64,000 nucleotides of DNA from Patiria pectinifera (Eukaryota; Echinodermata; Asteroidea; Valvatida; Asterinidae), in the NCBI GenBank assembly GCA_029964075.1, contig CM057140.1, positions 7,768,643-7,832,642 on the forward strand. Direction: 5' to 3'. Positions 14,001-26,800 of the stretch are shown in pieces (the stretch's first letter is position 1; every line of letters starts with the position of its first letter). Made by a program: the position numbers and the translations under genes. The notes below the pieces were generated by a model. That model was not told the origin of the DNA and ran no database searches. It saw only the letters and a program-made list of their open reading frames with translations.

Positions 14001-14784
14001 TATAAGCGGCCATGCGCTCAGCTTCGCTCTCTTTCTGCTGTGGCCGGAACCCGAGCGCGGTCTCAGGAAAAGTTGCACTGTTCTAATCTCCCACAATTAA
14101 CCAATCACCAATCACCTATAGTCGCAGCGGAGGGAGCCTCATACTTTGTGTGAGTGTAGTTAATTAATGATTCCTGCATTATAATCCAGATAATTATGTA
14201 ATCTCTGAGTTTGTAAGGGAAGTGATTGAGTATAAGATCACGTAGGCGAGGCGCCTGGGTAGGCGAATAAAATAATCTTCTGAAAGACATATCTGGTGTC
14301 AGGTCCCCATCCTTCCCCAGTCCCCCTAGTTAGTCCGCTTGGGTTGTGTGAGCGAGAGAGCGTGTGAGGGTGATCCTTTGGTAGTCTGCTGCGGGCCTGG
14401 CGGTAAATCTCCGCCGAAACGGATCTGCGTACCCGACCGTAGAGGCTAGGCCGTTCGCCGCTACTCGCCGGGGCAGTCGTCCGAGGCAGTACCGCTACAA
14501 TACTTTATATTACTAACAGCTATAATAGGGCGACAGATTTTGCTAACTCCGTCCACAATAGGGCGACACACCTTATTAAGGCGACACATAACTGTCGCCC
14601 TTTTGTGAAAACGACCCTTAGGACAAGGAATTTTGCTGTCGCAAACCATCTAGATCGGTTCCTCATGGTCCAATTAGTAAAAATACTAAATTTCGTGGAA
14701 AAAAGATAAGGTAAACTTGGGTTAGGTGACAGTTTAGGTTTGTGCACAAGTCTATGGGAAAGTCGCCCTATTGCAGCAAAAACA

Positions 14785-14817
<33 letters not shown>

Positions 14818-17800
14818 AATCCTTGTCATTTGATATATTTGAACTTTTATTTCAATACAAAATTTGTGGAAAGTGTATTTCTCTCTTCCAAACCACCCCT
14901 TCACAAAAAATGTTTGAACCCATCTCTGTAGAGCTAGCTCTTTGGCGCTACGCACAACGCTGAACGCGCACATCAGCATGCATTTGCACACAAATACCGC
15001 ATCATGATCCTAACTGTTGAATAGTATTTCCCATTCCCCATGGGCGAATGGGACTTTTTGAGCCCCGGCGTGAATGGGAGCAATAACGAATGTCACGTGA
15101 TGTGAGTTCCACCAATCAAATGACAAGGATCTGTATGTCAGTTATATGGTCTTGATAAGTACAGTTGAATTCTGTCCTTATTAAATCAAGGACAAGAATA
15201 AGGAAATAAGTAATGTGCATGGGTCTGTAGACTCACAGCAAGACTGAAGATCTTCTGTAGCTCAGCTGCATTGTCACAGAACATATTAGGCATGACAAAA
15301 CTGAGCAGCGACATCAGCTCCTTCAGGTTGTTTTGTAGCGGAGTACCAGTCAAAAGCAGCTTTCTCTCAGCCTGTCAATGTAATAAGACAAGATTATCTC
15401 TGTACAAAGGATGTGTTCTGAATCAAACACCATTATTCAAAACAAGACACTCAGGAACGACATACTTAAGAACTATGAGCGTTGGTTGGGAAAATCATTT
15501 GTGATAATGATAATGTACAAGCATGGTAAGGAAGTGGTACAACAGATATTGAAGTTTGGGTTGACTAAACTATTGTAACTCCAGCCACAAGGAATCTCAA
15601 GTAGATGCCAAAGAATTCAGATTTCTGAGTCTCTGATAAAAACAATGCGTAATTATTGACAATTTGGGTTTGTCGCATACACACCTGCACACATATACTT
15701 GTTCTGTAGTTGTGGGGACTACACATGAAGACGCTGAAACAGCAGAAAATCTCCACTACTCAGTCCTAATTTGCCTAAAATTAAAAACTTCCCCATAACG
15801 CAGTGACGGCCCGCCCCGCCACCCTCAGCTAAGGAACCCATCTGTTTGTAATACAGCACTTCTGTTAAGGTAGAGCTGGTAGTCTGGGAACCAATATGAT
15901 ACCCATTTGTGCATATTTCCCAGTAACACTGAATATTACAATATTCCATGTTACCAATATTATGCAATGTATTCTCAGTGCTCTTGAGGGACAAAATCCA
16001 ATATTTTTTCCCCACATCATCTCCTGCAAAGTTCTTTCCCAAACGCCGTAGTTCAGACCCAGCCCACATGAGCATTGTAATGGCACAATGGAGAGTGTTC
16101 TCACCCTTATCCTCATAAGGAACTTGTAGCGTTGTGACTGCATGTTCTTGAGCATATGTGCTTCATCAAACACAACGTAGTGGATGCCCATCTTACGAAA
16201 CAGACTTCGGTCATCCACATTGCTTATACACATATTATAGCTGAAACAAGAAAAGTAATGTATCAAATGACCAAAAAACATACCCGGTATGATCGTTTCT
16301 TTTTTTAGTGCATTTTTTTCCCGTTTAAAGCAACAAAACTGCTCAATATCTTAAGAAGAGTGCATAACATTTATCTGTTGAAGTTTCAGCTAAGTGGCTA
16401 CTATACATTTTAAGAAAACCACCATGCATACTTTTGGAAAGCACCTTCAGGAGGACTAATTTCACAGTGTTTTTGCTACTTTCCCTATCTTCACTATGAG
16501 CATGGTTTTCTCATGAAGTCGATTCTTCTGTGTCTGGGTTATTACCAATGTTCGTACATGCCTTTAAAAAGTAAAATATCACAGTTTGAGTAATTTTATG
16601 GAAACTGATGCTTTTTAAAGTATACGTTTCAATTGCAAATTTGAGTATATGTACTGCTGTGGTTAAAATGTTTGCAGTTTGCAGTTAAATGTTGTGGCAC
16701 AGTTAATTACATCGCTTTTATGTATAAAACAGTTCTTGTTATCATCCTTTGGAAAGTGAATGAAATGTAGATGATTTGACAGTTGAAACAGTTGAAGGGT
16801 TAATTCAGTGAATTTGTATCTCAATCAGGAATGGAGTACCGAAGAGAATACGTCACGCACACAAAATGTGTGTGAAAGACATTAGCGCATGATTCAGCCC
16901 ATGAACCAACACGCACGCGTACTCCATCGTTTGCGCTACACTTTCTGGTTCAATGTGTGCAATGTAAGCCTGTTCGATATCCATTTATTTTTAAATCGGC
17001 ATATCGTGAAAAAAATATCGGATATCGCGATATTATCGTGATGACGTCATTTTTCCATTCATGGAACAATGGAATAACAAAAAAAAAACACGACCGAAGT
17101 CACGATCCACTGCCGCGAAAAAGACCCAATATGTCCCGAACAAAATCGTCAAGTTTATTTGACTTGAGTCTCATTTACTTTGCCAATTTAGGTAGAAAAC
17201 AAATTCCACATTCAAACATCGAAAACAAAATTACCTTGAAATGTTGGATAAAAATGTGCAATTTATTAGAAATCCATATCGAGGAAAGAACGAAGCACAA
17301 GCACGCAATTGCACGCCGCATTGACATGATCTACACGTGCGCGCACGCATAGTACAGCCCACACCATTGCGGCAAGGGTGTGCTTCATTGAAAACAATTT
17401 ACCAGTATTTCCATCTTTTCAGAATTACAAACAATTTTTTTTTTATTGGAGTCCGAAATATTTCCTGGTTCAGAAAAAGTTCTTCATCGTTACGAAGTAA
17501 CAAAATATTTTTTTTACTAAAGATTTTTTTCCAAAAACGATGTTAACTCCAAAATGAGAGTGAAACACCCCTTTACAAAAAATTAATGGATCAGTCCAAT
17601 TTCTTGTGACGCATTTTTTGTTCTGTGAACGAAATAAAAGGCGCGACTGAACAGTTGGTTTTCGACGTTTTTTGTTGCTGAAAATATGAACAGATTTCGT
17701 AAGTTTGGGACAGCTTTGGCACTAAGCAAGTGTAAGTGCCCAGGCACAACCACGGAAGAGAAGCTCGTTCCGAGTCAGGAAAAATACGTGCAGGAAAATT

Positions 17801-20800
17801 TGATCTAGTTCGCCTGCGCGGAGCTCCATGCGCGGAGTCGGCCTAGCCTGTGGCGATTTTTTTTTTTCTCTCCGGCTCCCAAACGCGTACGACATCCGCA
17901 ATACGCTATGGCGTTTTGGACTATATCCTTTTCTAAAAACATGAAAAGGAAATCAAAAATATAAATATATGAAATTCGGGCTTTATTTCCCTTTTTCATA
18001 AAATCCTCCCAAGCCTCAGGTTAGAAAATAATAATAATAAAAAAATCACATGCAACACCGTGATTCGAACCTGCAACCTCGCGGTATAAAACACAATGAT
18101 TTGTCGACTGAGCTGTCTCATTGCTCGGTCCAAAAGTGGAAAACTAATCAATATATAGTGCCCACGTACCATAAAAGTATCGTAGAGGGCGCTTAACGTG
18201 CGTATGCGGATGTCGTTTGGTGCTGGAAAAAAAAAATTGCGGGATCGGCGTGGCGTGGTCTCCTCTAGCCGGTGCCGAAACGAAACATTCACTTCTCAAC
18301 GTCGTAATCTACAATTCAAGCACATGTATTTGTGGTGTTTTGTCTATACAACTTCACATTTCCGTCAAAACAAAACAGGCACCGTATTTTCTTTGCGAAA
18401 TGTCAGAGACTTCGTTTCCCTTCGGTTAACTCCACGCACGTGGTTACGATTTTGGCACTTGGTACGTGGGGTGAAATTGTGTTGTTTGTACACTGCACCA
18501 CGTGCAGCGTGGCAGACGCAAAATCCAATACACGTGACGTTAGTCAGTTGGTTCAGCCCCTGAATAGGTAAGACCTCGCGGTAAATACAATGCGGTGAAT
18601 TTGTGGTTTGCGGTTTTTCATGGGAGCGCTTTAGCGATGGTTTGACTTTGGTTACAAAAGCGGTACCTCAAAAGAATATCGCGATATTTTTCGGCATATC
18701 GAATTTCACGATGTGCCGATTTTTTTTTATGAGATCGATACAATTTCCGATATGAAAATATAATCGAAATATCGTGAAATATCGCCATACCGAACAGGCT
18801 TGGTGCAATGCTGTGGTTTGCATACCAGTTGCCTGAAACCAATTCTTTGAGTATACTTACGATGTAATGATGACATTACAGGACAGATATTCATCTAGTA
18901 TATTATTCCTTAGATCTCTTCTCTCTTCCATTGTTCCTGTGTATAAGATAACCTCCAGTGCTGGACACCATGTATGAAGTTCTCGTGCCCAGTTTTCTAA
19001 TGAAAAAGAAAGAAAGTTGTACAGAAGTGCTTTAACAACGAACATCAAACTTGAAACATGCCTCTATTAGTACAAAACTAATAGTCATGGCTATTATAGC
19101 TTAATAAGGTCATCTTTTAATGTCTTTCTTTTCCCATTTCTTTGTTAAAAAAAACTTGTGCCAATTACCAAATGCAACGTACGTATTTACACGATGGGCA
19201 CCTTTATATCAGTAGGGTATAAATGCCTTCTACTGATGTTTGAATTAAAATATCTCGATATGAATCAAGCTCAACCTTCCAGAAAAGTCCTAAATGATTT
19301 CACTGAGTTTGATTTGTTTCACATGTACATGTGAAAGTACATGTTGGAATTGTCTTAAGTGTTTTACTTTAGTTTTGTTTGTGTAAAAAATAACAGAAGG
19401 TATTACTGGCAATGCTAATGACCCAGAAGATAGAGGCCATGCCTTCCATTTCTTTGTTTTTGGTCTTACAAATCAATGGGCAGTCAGCTTGGTGTAGTGG
19501 TTCTTTCTTTACCCTCAGCCTCTAATGACTCTGGTTCGATTCCTGCCAGTGTCACCATGTAGATTGGCTTGTGTAGTCCCTACATGATTGTGTGGGTATA
19601 CCAAGGCGAATGCCAAGAATGCAAGTCAGGGCCTGTTACTGGCACATAGTCCATACCTAGAGTAGACGATGGGACTACAATGAGGTGAGGTCCTCCATCA
19701 CCCTGCTCCATTAGATGTGCTAAGAATGCTATTGTTTGCACAGTCTTACCAAGACCCTGGATAGACAAAGAAATATCACCGTTAAAGATAATCGCAGATA
19801 ACATGTTGATTGCAGTGTTGATGGAACTGCTGTGATTTGGTCATTCTGATAGGCAAGGGGGACTTCAATTGTTTGGGGAATGGATTCCATGCAGGAGACA
19901 TGATTTCATGCAGAATTGACCTCAAATTTACGAAGTAAGATACTGGGCAAAAAGTGCCAATGTCATTAATAAACAATAGTAGTGGATTCCTAAAATGAAA
20001 GGGCATTAAGAGAAATGATGTCCTTCCAAATTGTGTTTATTTGCCACACAATATTGTTTTGAACTGTGAATCTATTCTTTTGGAACAGATTCCTGACAGA
20101 CTTTGTTCCTCAAAAAAAGAAAACCGAGGTTATTATTCGGATTTGAAGTTTATCTGCTGTAACCCAAGCCTTTACTGTCTTGCATACATGCAGGGCGATG
20201 GACTATGTTATCTGTAATGTTGTAAGATTGTTTTAAACATTATTATGTCTGAATGACTATATGCATAAAACAACAAATACAACAAATTTCAACCGACCTC
20301 CAAACTGGCAAATGACCCAGAGAGAATGACCAACCAGAGGAACAATTACCCAACAATAAATGAAGGAACAAATGAATGCACAAAGGAAATAAAGTAAGAA
20401 TCCAGCAATGAACTAGAAGAATGTTCCAGCAGCTAGTTTCTGTTTGAAGATTGGCTTCAACCTGAGTGTTATGTTGCAGATAGGAATGGCACGTGTAGAA
20501 ATAAACATTACAATATCCACTTGCAGTCGCTTACATAGTGGAGTACCATGATGGGTGCACTTAGGACCCCCCCCCAAAAAAAATTCAACCAGGGTTCCCA
20601 AATATTGTTTTTGATGAACTTCGCAATTGTTGTTGTTACATGTACTTATAAATATTGGTACTGTTACATAATGAAACTTGTAAGGGAAACATTCTGTACA
20701 GTTTAGGAATTCCTAAATTTAGTGAAAAACTCAAAAGGTGTTGTTTGGAAATTGAGCATCAAATCAAGTGGAGGGTTGCTTAACAAATCAAAGAAATTCC

Positions 20801-23800
20801 CAAATGAACTTGTAAGAATTCTGATGAACCATTAACATTTCCACTCACACATCCAACTATATTTTTATAAGGAAAGAATGTTCTTCTTTTTGACACAGTT
20901 TAAAAAGGTTAACTGTGCACTTCAAAATTCAAGCAAGAAATTGGGTCGAACTAACACTCCTCTTGTAAGTTTGTATTGTTGGTAAAGTCAAGATTTATGA
21001 AAATGAGTATTGAGAATTTGCAAGAAGGCACATGAGGTGATGTGCCACAATCAAGGACATCAACATAAACTTACAGCAAAACTTCAAGACCAAGTAAACC
21101 AAAAGAAACTTCTTGAGAAGAGATGACATAAGTCTTAGTAATAAACGCACCATTTCATCAGCTAGTATGCCGTTAACTCCTTGCCTATGCATAAGAGCCA
21201 GCCAGTTGAGTCCAATCATCTGATAAGGCTTGAGAATAAGTCTGGAAACAACACATACAGGTCAAAGGTCAGTATTAATCAGAGAAGCTAACATTAAATC
21301 AGTGCCGGAATTACAAATTGCTTCAGACACATAAATGCTCTACTGCATTACGCTCCAGCTTTTCTTTTACAGAATTACTTTCTTTTATTAAGTTCTGGGG
21401 CCTAGAATGATCATTTGCATAGCTGCCAACTTTTCAAAATCCCAATTAGTAATCAACCTGCGCGGTCATTTTCAACTGTATGTACCAGCTTTACCAACAT
21501 CGAGTGCAGGTACATGATTTACATGTACACATACATGTGCATACCCTTCTTGCTGTGATTAATAATGTACTGTTGGCATAGGGTAATTTAAAAAAAAATA
21601 AAAAATTATCAATTTTTAAAATCAATTTTGTTTCACTGTCTGTATTTGTTTGTTGAAGTCAAATAAATAATAACAATAATAACATGTGCGCATATATTTT
21701 GAGATGTATGCTATCGGTGTTGAGTTTCGAGTTCGTATCATGTTTTTACACACATTTTAGGGCCACCGTATGCAATAGAAATATCCCGCCAACATCCACG
21801 AGGTGCACATGCACAAATGATACACCATTGAAAAATATTTTTAGTCTGGTCCTCAAGTACTCCACTGCGCACACCGCATTGATGTCTATTGGTTTTGCCC
21901 TTCACTGACTTATTTTTATAAACACTGTATACTCAGTAATGTACAAGGGCTTGCAAGAAAAAATTGAGTCCCATCTAAGTGAGCTTGTGAACTTTTCGTG
22001 CGAGACAACATTTATTAACATAAAAATACGTTGGTGAAGGGCAAACCATATACAGTCGACTCCCGTTAGTACGAAATCTGTGGGACCCTGTCAAAATGTT
22101 CGTTGAAAATCTCGAGGGTTGAAGACGGAGTCAACGTATCGAACACCGTTGGAAGTGAGACAACTGGACCCCCAGAGCATAATTGTCCAATGTAAGTAAA
22201 CTCTTCTGCACAAATTGTGTTGTAGAATAGACGTTCCTAATTCATTTTTATACAATGTACCTTTCGTCCTTCAATGTTTAATGTTAGTAGTCTTTCCAGC
22301 AAAAATTAAGTCCGAGAGCTAGACCTTCAAACCTTGGTTCATTTCTACATGTAATTTTCATGTCTTGATTCAAAATAATTGTTTGCTTGCTTGTACCAGC
22401 TGATGAGAAAGCGCCCTCATGAGACAGTTTCCTGAGCAATGATTTCATAATGGTACATCGTGATTGGATCTTAAAGTCTGATGAAATTTTCATCACAGAG
22501 GCAACGTGAGCTTATTGGCTTGCACCATATTTTACCCACAATCCTGCAGACGTGTGTTTGATCCCTATGGGAAGAGAGACGGAAATTCAGTTCTGTAGAA
22601 TTTGGTAAATTCAGGCCGAATTCCAGCCGTAAAACTGTCCCGGTCATCTTTGACATTTCCTGGCAACAGTTCGCCTCCCCAAGAAAGCTGCACAGCAAAT
22701 TATCGTAAGTGTATTAATTTTGTGATTTTCCTGCCTAAGTATATTGAAGTACAAGTATGTCATGAATTGAGTTACAGCCTTAAGATTGGTGATAAGAATT
22801 ATTAAGTTCATTGTGAAATAACGACTCTGATTGAACATTTTCGAGGAGACTGGAGTCAACCATTTTAATCAGGGAGAATTTTGATATGTAATTGTGAAAA
22901 TTGAATTTGACGATACAAGACAAACTACACCATAATCTATGTAGATGTTTGAGAACTAGGAAGGTTTTGGATTTATATTTATTATAGATGGCTTTTTTGG
23001 TTGAGAGTATTTCCCTATCGACTCTAACACCGACTGGAGAAGGAGTCTACCACTGAGGTGCTGTAGACGTAGAGTATTTACTGAGGCGTAGCCGGCCGAG
23101 TCCTGTGAGTTGTGCCCACCACGGTCTTGCGAGCCCTCAGACGCCGGGAACTCCAACGCTTTAAAGTTTGTGGAAACTGGTAAAAGGGAAGTGCCCGAAC
23201 TGTACATAATTAAGAGAATTACCACGTAGTCTGTTAACGGAGTTACATTTGGAAACAAATTGATAGTGCCTGATTGACTGAACAGTGTTTTTTTTTTTAA
23301 GGATTTTGTAATTAATTGATTGAACGTACTTTTTTATGATCTTGTCATTGATTGATTTACTAAGTTGGAAGTAATTCACCTGATCTGAAGTTGAATTGGG
23401 AATCTCCTTCCAAGCTCGAGAGTGTAATTTGAATTGAAGAATTTGATTATAAGATTTTGCTGTACATAATGAGTGCTCAGAACTTTGAGGGTTGTTAATA
23501 TAATTGGAAAAATCAGAAGTCTGTTCTTTCTTGTCATTTATGGTGTCTGTTGGTGTCCTACAGGATCCGGGGGTTACCATTCCCAATTTTTAGAATTAGC
23601 CAAATTTTCGAGTGGTGACACTGGGCATCATTGTATCATGGTATCCATCAGCACAGGCCTTTGTTGGTAACCGCAGCGAGCAATTAGTGAACATACCACA
23701 GTGTTGGCAAGATTAAATAACTGACCTAAACCAATTGATGAACGTTATTATGCTGCTTGCAGATTAGGTCTAAAAGAAAAAAACTGTGAAATAAAGCTTT

Positions 23801-26800
23801 TGTGGTTTAGTTGGGGTTTTTTCGTAGTAAATGGGTCACTAATAATACTTTTGTATGCAACGGGGTCGCCAAAACCTTTCGTTGTAACAGCAATTTCGTA
23901 CTGTCCGTTTTCGTCTTCAGCTATTTCTTACCCATAGACATGTGCACAATTTTGCCGGGTCCAAAGATATGTGTTTGTTATAACCGCAATTTTGCCCTAA
24001 CCGTTTTTGCTATAACGGGAGCCGACTGTATATAATTTACATTTTCCCCGACGCAAATTCTGTCTTATAAAAAGATACTTACTTGTCTGACAGAAGAGCT
24101 GGCTGTTTAGTAACTTGTCCTTCTATCCTTCCTTCATCAGTCTCTCCATTTTGATCAGGAAGCAGGCGGCAGATAAGGGATTGGATGTTGTCACCAATCT
24201 TGGCACAATTATTCATAAGTGTTGTCATGACTTGCTGGCTCTGGAAGACCTCGTGGCAATTCCAGACTAGGTTGGTGCTTAGGCCCTTTGTGTTGTCAAA
24301 CTTGCTGATCTGTGGGACAATCAGTGACCTGCTTTATACTCAAATTTGGCTGAAGTCAAAGAGGACAGTAGTAGGGACTAGATGTCATTCTTAAGTTCTG
24401 GCAGTCTTCCTTGGCTTTACTAAAACCTGATTCTCATTGAAAAAAAGGAAGGGGGGGGGGGAACACACAGCGCGTTACACAAAATCAGTTAACTGTGCTC
24501 AAACACTCATGCGGAATAGGCAGCTATTTTGGGGCAAATTTTAACTATTCACAAATAATGCCAAAATGTACCTACACAAAAAGTATGGCAGTTAGCTTTA
24601 CTCAAGTTCAGAATGTCTAAATTGAAATAATTAAAACCTAACAACTCCATGCACCTAGGCTTTGATGTTTCAAAGTGCAATAAATGTGGCATTATTTTAC
24701 AGCACAATTTTGGCTTCAGAAAGCATCCTTGCAAAAACAAAAATGCCCAAAGGGCCAGGGTTAATGTACTTGCATCATACAATTACATACCTTTGACACA
24801 ACCTGTATTGTGAGCGAATACAGGTTTACAGCAAACAAGCCGAGGCTGCACAAACATATCTAACATGAGATTCATCAGCTAAGCTGTGTGATTGAAGCAC
24901 ATGATGTCTACATTTGACAGCATGATTGACTGACTCACCAGGTCATCATAGTCTTCATATGGTCTCAAGGCTTCAATCTTCTTGACCTTAGTCTTAGAGC
25001 ATTGACTGATACTAAGCAACTCCTCCGGTGTCGCATCATTGAAGAAGGATAAGATGACAACATTCATTTCACTTTGTTCTTTATCGTCATCACCTACAAA
25101 TCATCATCAACAAATGAGACATTATAATTTCAATATTTGGAGAGGGTTCTCAGGAAACATATAAATCCAATAATGCTACATGTAATTGAAATTTTTGAAA
25201 CTATAAATTTTTGAACATACAGGGTGTTTAAAAAAAGAAGAAACCGAGCTTATTTTGTTGATTTCTCGGGTATGACTAATTATTTCGGAAAATGGTAACC
25301 ACCATCTGTTACATAACCATGTCTTCTTTTTCTTGACACCATGAACTCCATTTTACCGTCACGGATGACTGAGCACCAAAAATGGCCTTGTTCCACATGC
25401 ACCATAAGACCAATTGACAGTTATCAGAGAGAGAGAGAGACGTTATCAGGAATGCGTTCACAGCAATGAGAACCAGGGCAGAGATTTGCGTTGGAAGGAA
25501 TGGGGGGGGGGGGGGCATGTTGAAGGGCAGTGGGGTTAACAGGGACAGTGATAAACCTTGATATGTTTTAGCAATTGAATAAATGACTTTGAAAATGTAC
25601 GTCCTGGATTTTGTTATTTTCAACATCAATTGGTCTTATGCATGCATGTGGAACAAGGCCATTTCTGGCATGTCAGTTACATCCCTTGGTGCTCAGTGAT
25701 CCGTGACAGAAAAATGGAGTTCGTGGTGTCAAGAAAAAGAAGACATGGTTATGTAACAGATGGTGGGTACCATTTTCCGAAATAATTAGTCATACCCGAG
25801 AAATCAACAAAATAAGCTCGGTTTCCTTTTTTTTTAAACACCCTGTATAATAATCTAATAATGCTAATTGAAATAGTTGAAACTTGGATGGGACACACCG
25901 CGTGCGTTATCCTGCATGTGCACAAAGCTAAGCAAGAGCATCTTAGCGTGAGTGTCAAGCGTCGGCAGCGCGTGATGGGTTCAAATGTCTCTTCCGATGG
26001 TCTCCCAGACTGGGTGCTGCCCCTCATAAAAATGGGTACATTCAAATTCCGCAATGGGACCAGGAACCAGTCCAGGTCTCCCCAACTCTCCCTTTCTTGC
26101 CAGTTAGGGGGGGGGGGGGACCCCATACTTCAGCCACATGCACCTTGGTATGTTGATAGACTTTGTGCAGCAAAACAAATGCGGCGAAAGAGTAATTGAA
26201 AATGAATGAAATCTGCATCGAATACCGAAACCTCCTTGTCACTTCAAAATCTGAGTTCCATTTCAATCAGATAGCTAATCCCAACTGATCTCTTTTGGGT
26301 CACTGGAAAGCTCTTCTTCCCACACATGACGAGGGCCTTACCTGCCCATGTCCCACAGGAACTTGATGATAGGTTAGTTTTCTTCAATGGTAAAGTTATC
26401 AGGCTTTTAGGATGGAATTGAGTCTGTTTCTGCTCTGCCTCCAATGGTCCAAGAATTGGCGATATGCTCTAGTACCTTTGACAACTCTTCCCAAGGTCTC
26501 TCAAGAAGAGGTCTGTTCATCATGGTGTGTATCCAAGAAATTGGTCCTGAAGACTGAATACACTTCACTTCTTAAGTTCAAGAATAATTAGGTAATGACT
26601 TTGAACTATTTAGTACCATGCAGGAGTGAATGCAAATGCCAGGTGTATGCCAACAAATTTCATGGAGAGGAATAAGCAAGCAAGGTAGGGAACATAGGAA
26701 ATGGAACGCACCATTAAGTTGCTGTGAGGTTTCTTCATCAGAGCTATCACTACTCAATGAGAAGGTCTCATCTTCACTACTCAACACGTCTTTATCTGGC

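Larger units (their letters stand above)
9216..14499 (+). mobile_element. LTR retrotransposon 1, Ty3/gypsy-derived, lacks RT and most of integrase
   Basis: 5284 bp bounded by 611-bp LTRs (9216-9826, 13889-14499) with TG...CA ends and a 4-bp target duplication ATAC (9212-9215, 14500-14503). A tRNA-Leu primer site follows the 5' LTR. The internal region codes for Gag, zinc knuckle, aspartic protease, remnants of RNase H and integrase ends, and two C2H2 fingers. A short extension follows beyond a TAG. Reverse transcriptase and the integrase catalytic core are absent, so mobility would need an autonomous partner. It sits antisense in a SMARCAD1 intron. The LTRs differ at one base (C 9302, G 13975), so the insertion is recent. 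Confidence 0.93.

Noticed and set aside
18047-18125. Functional tRNA gene
   Set aside because: A- and B-box-like words are present, but I could not form an acceptor stem and the sequence lies within a transposon.
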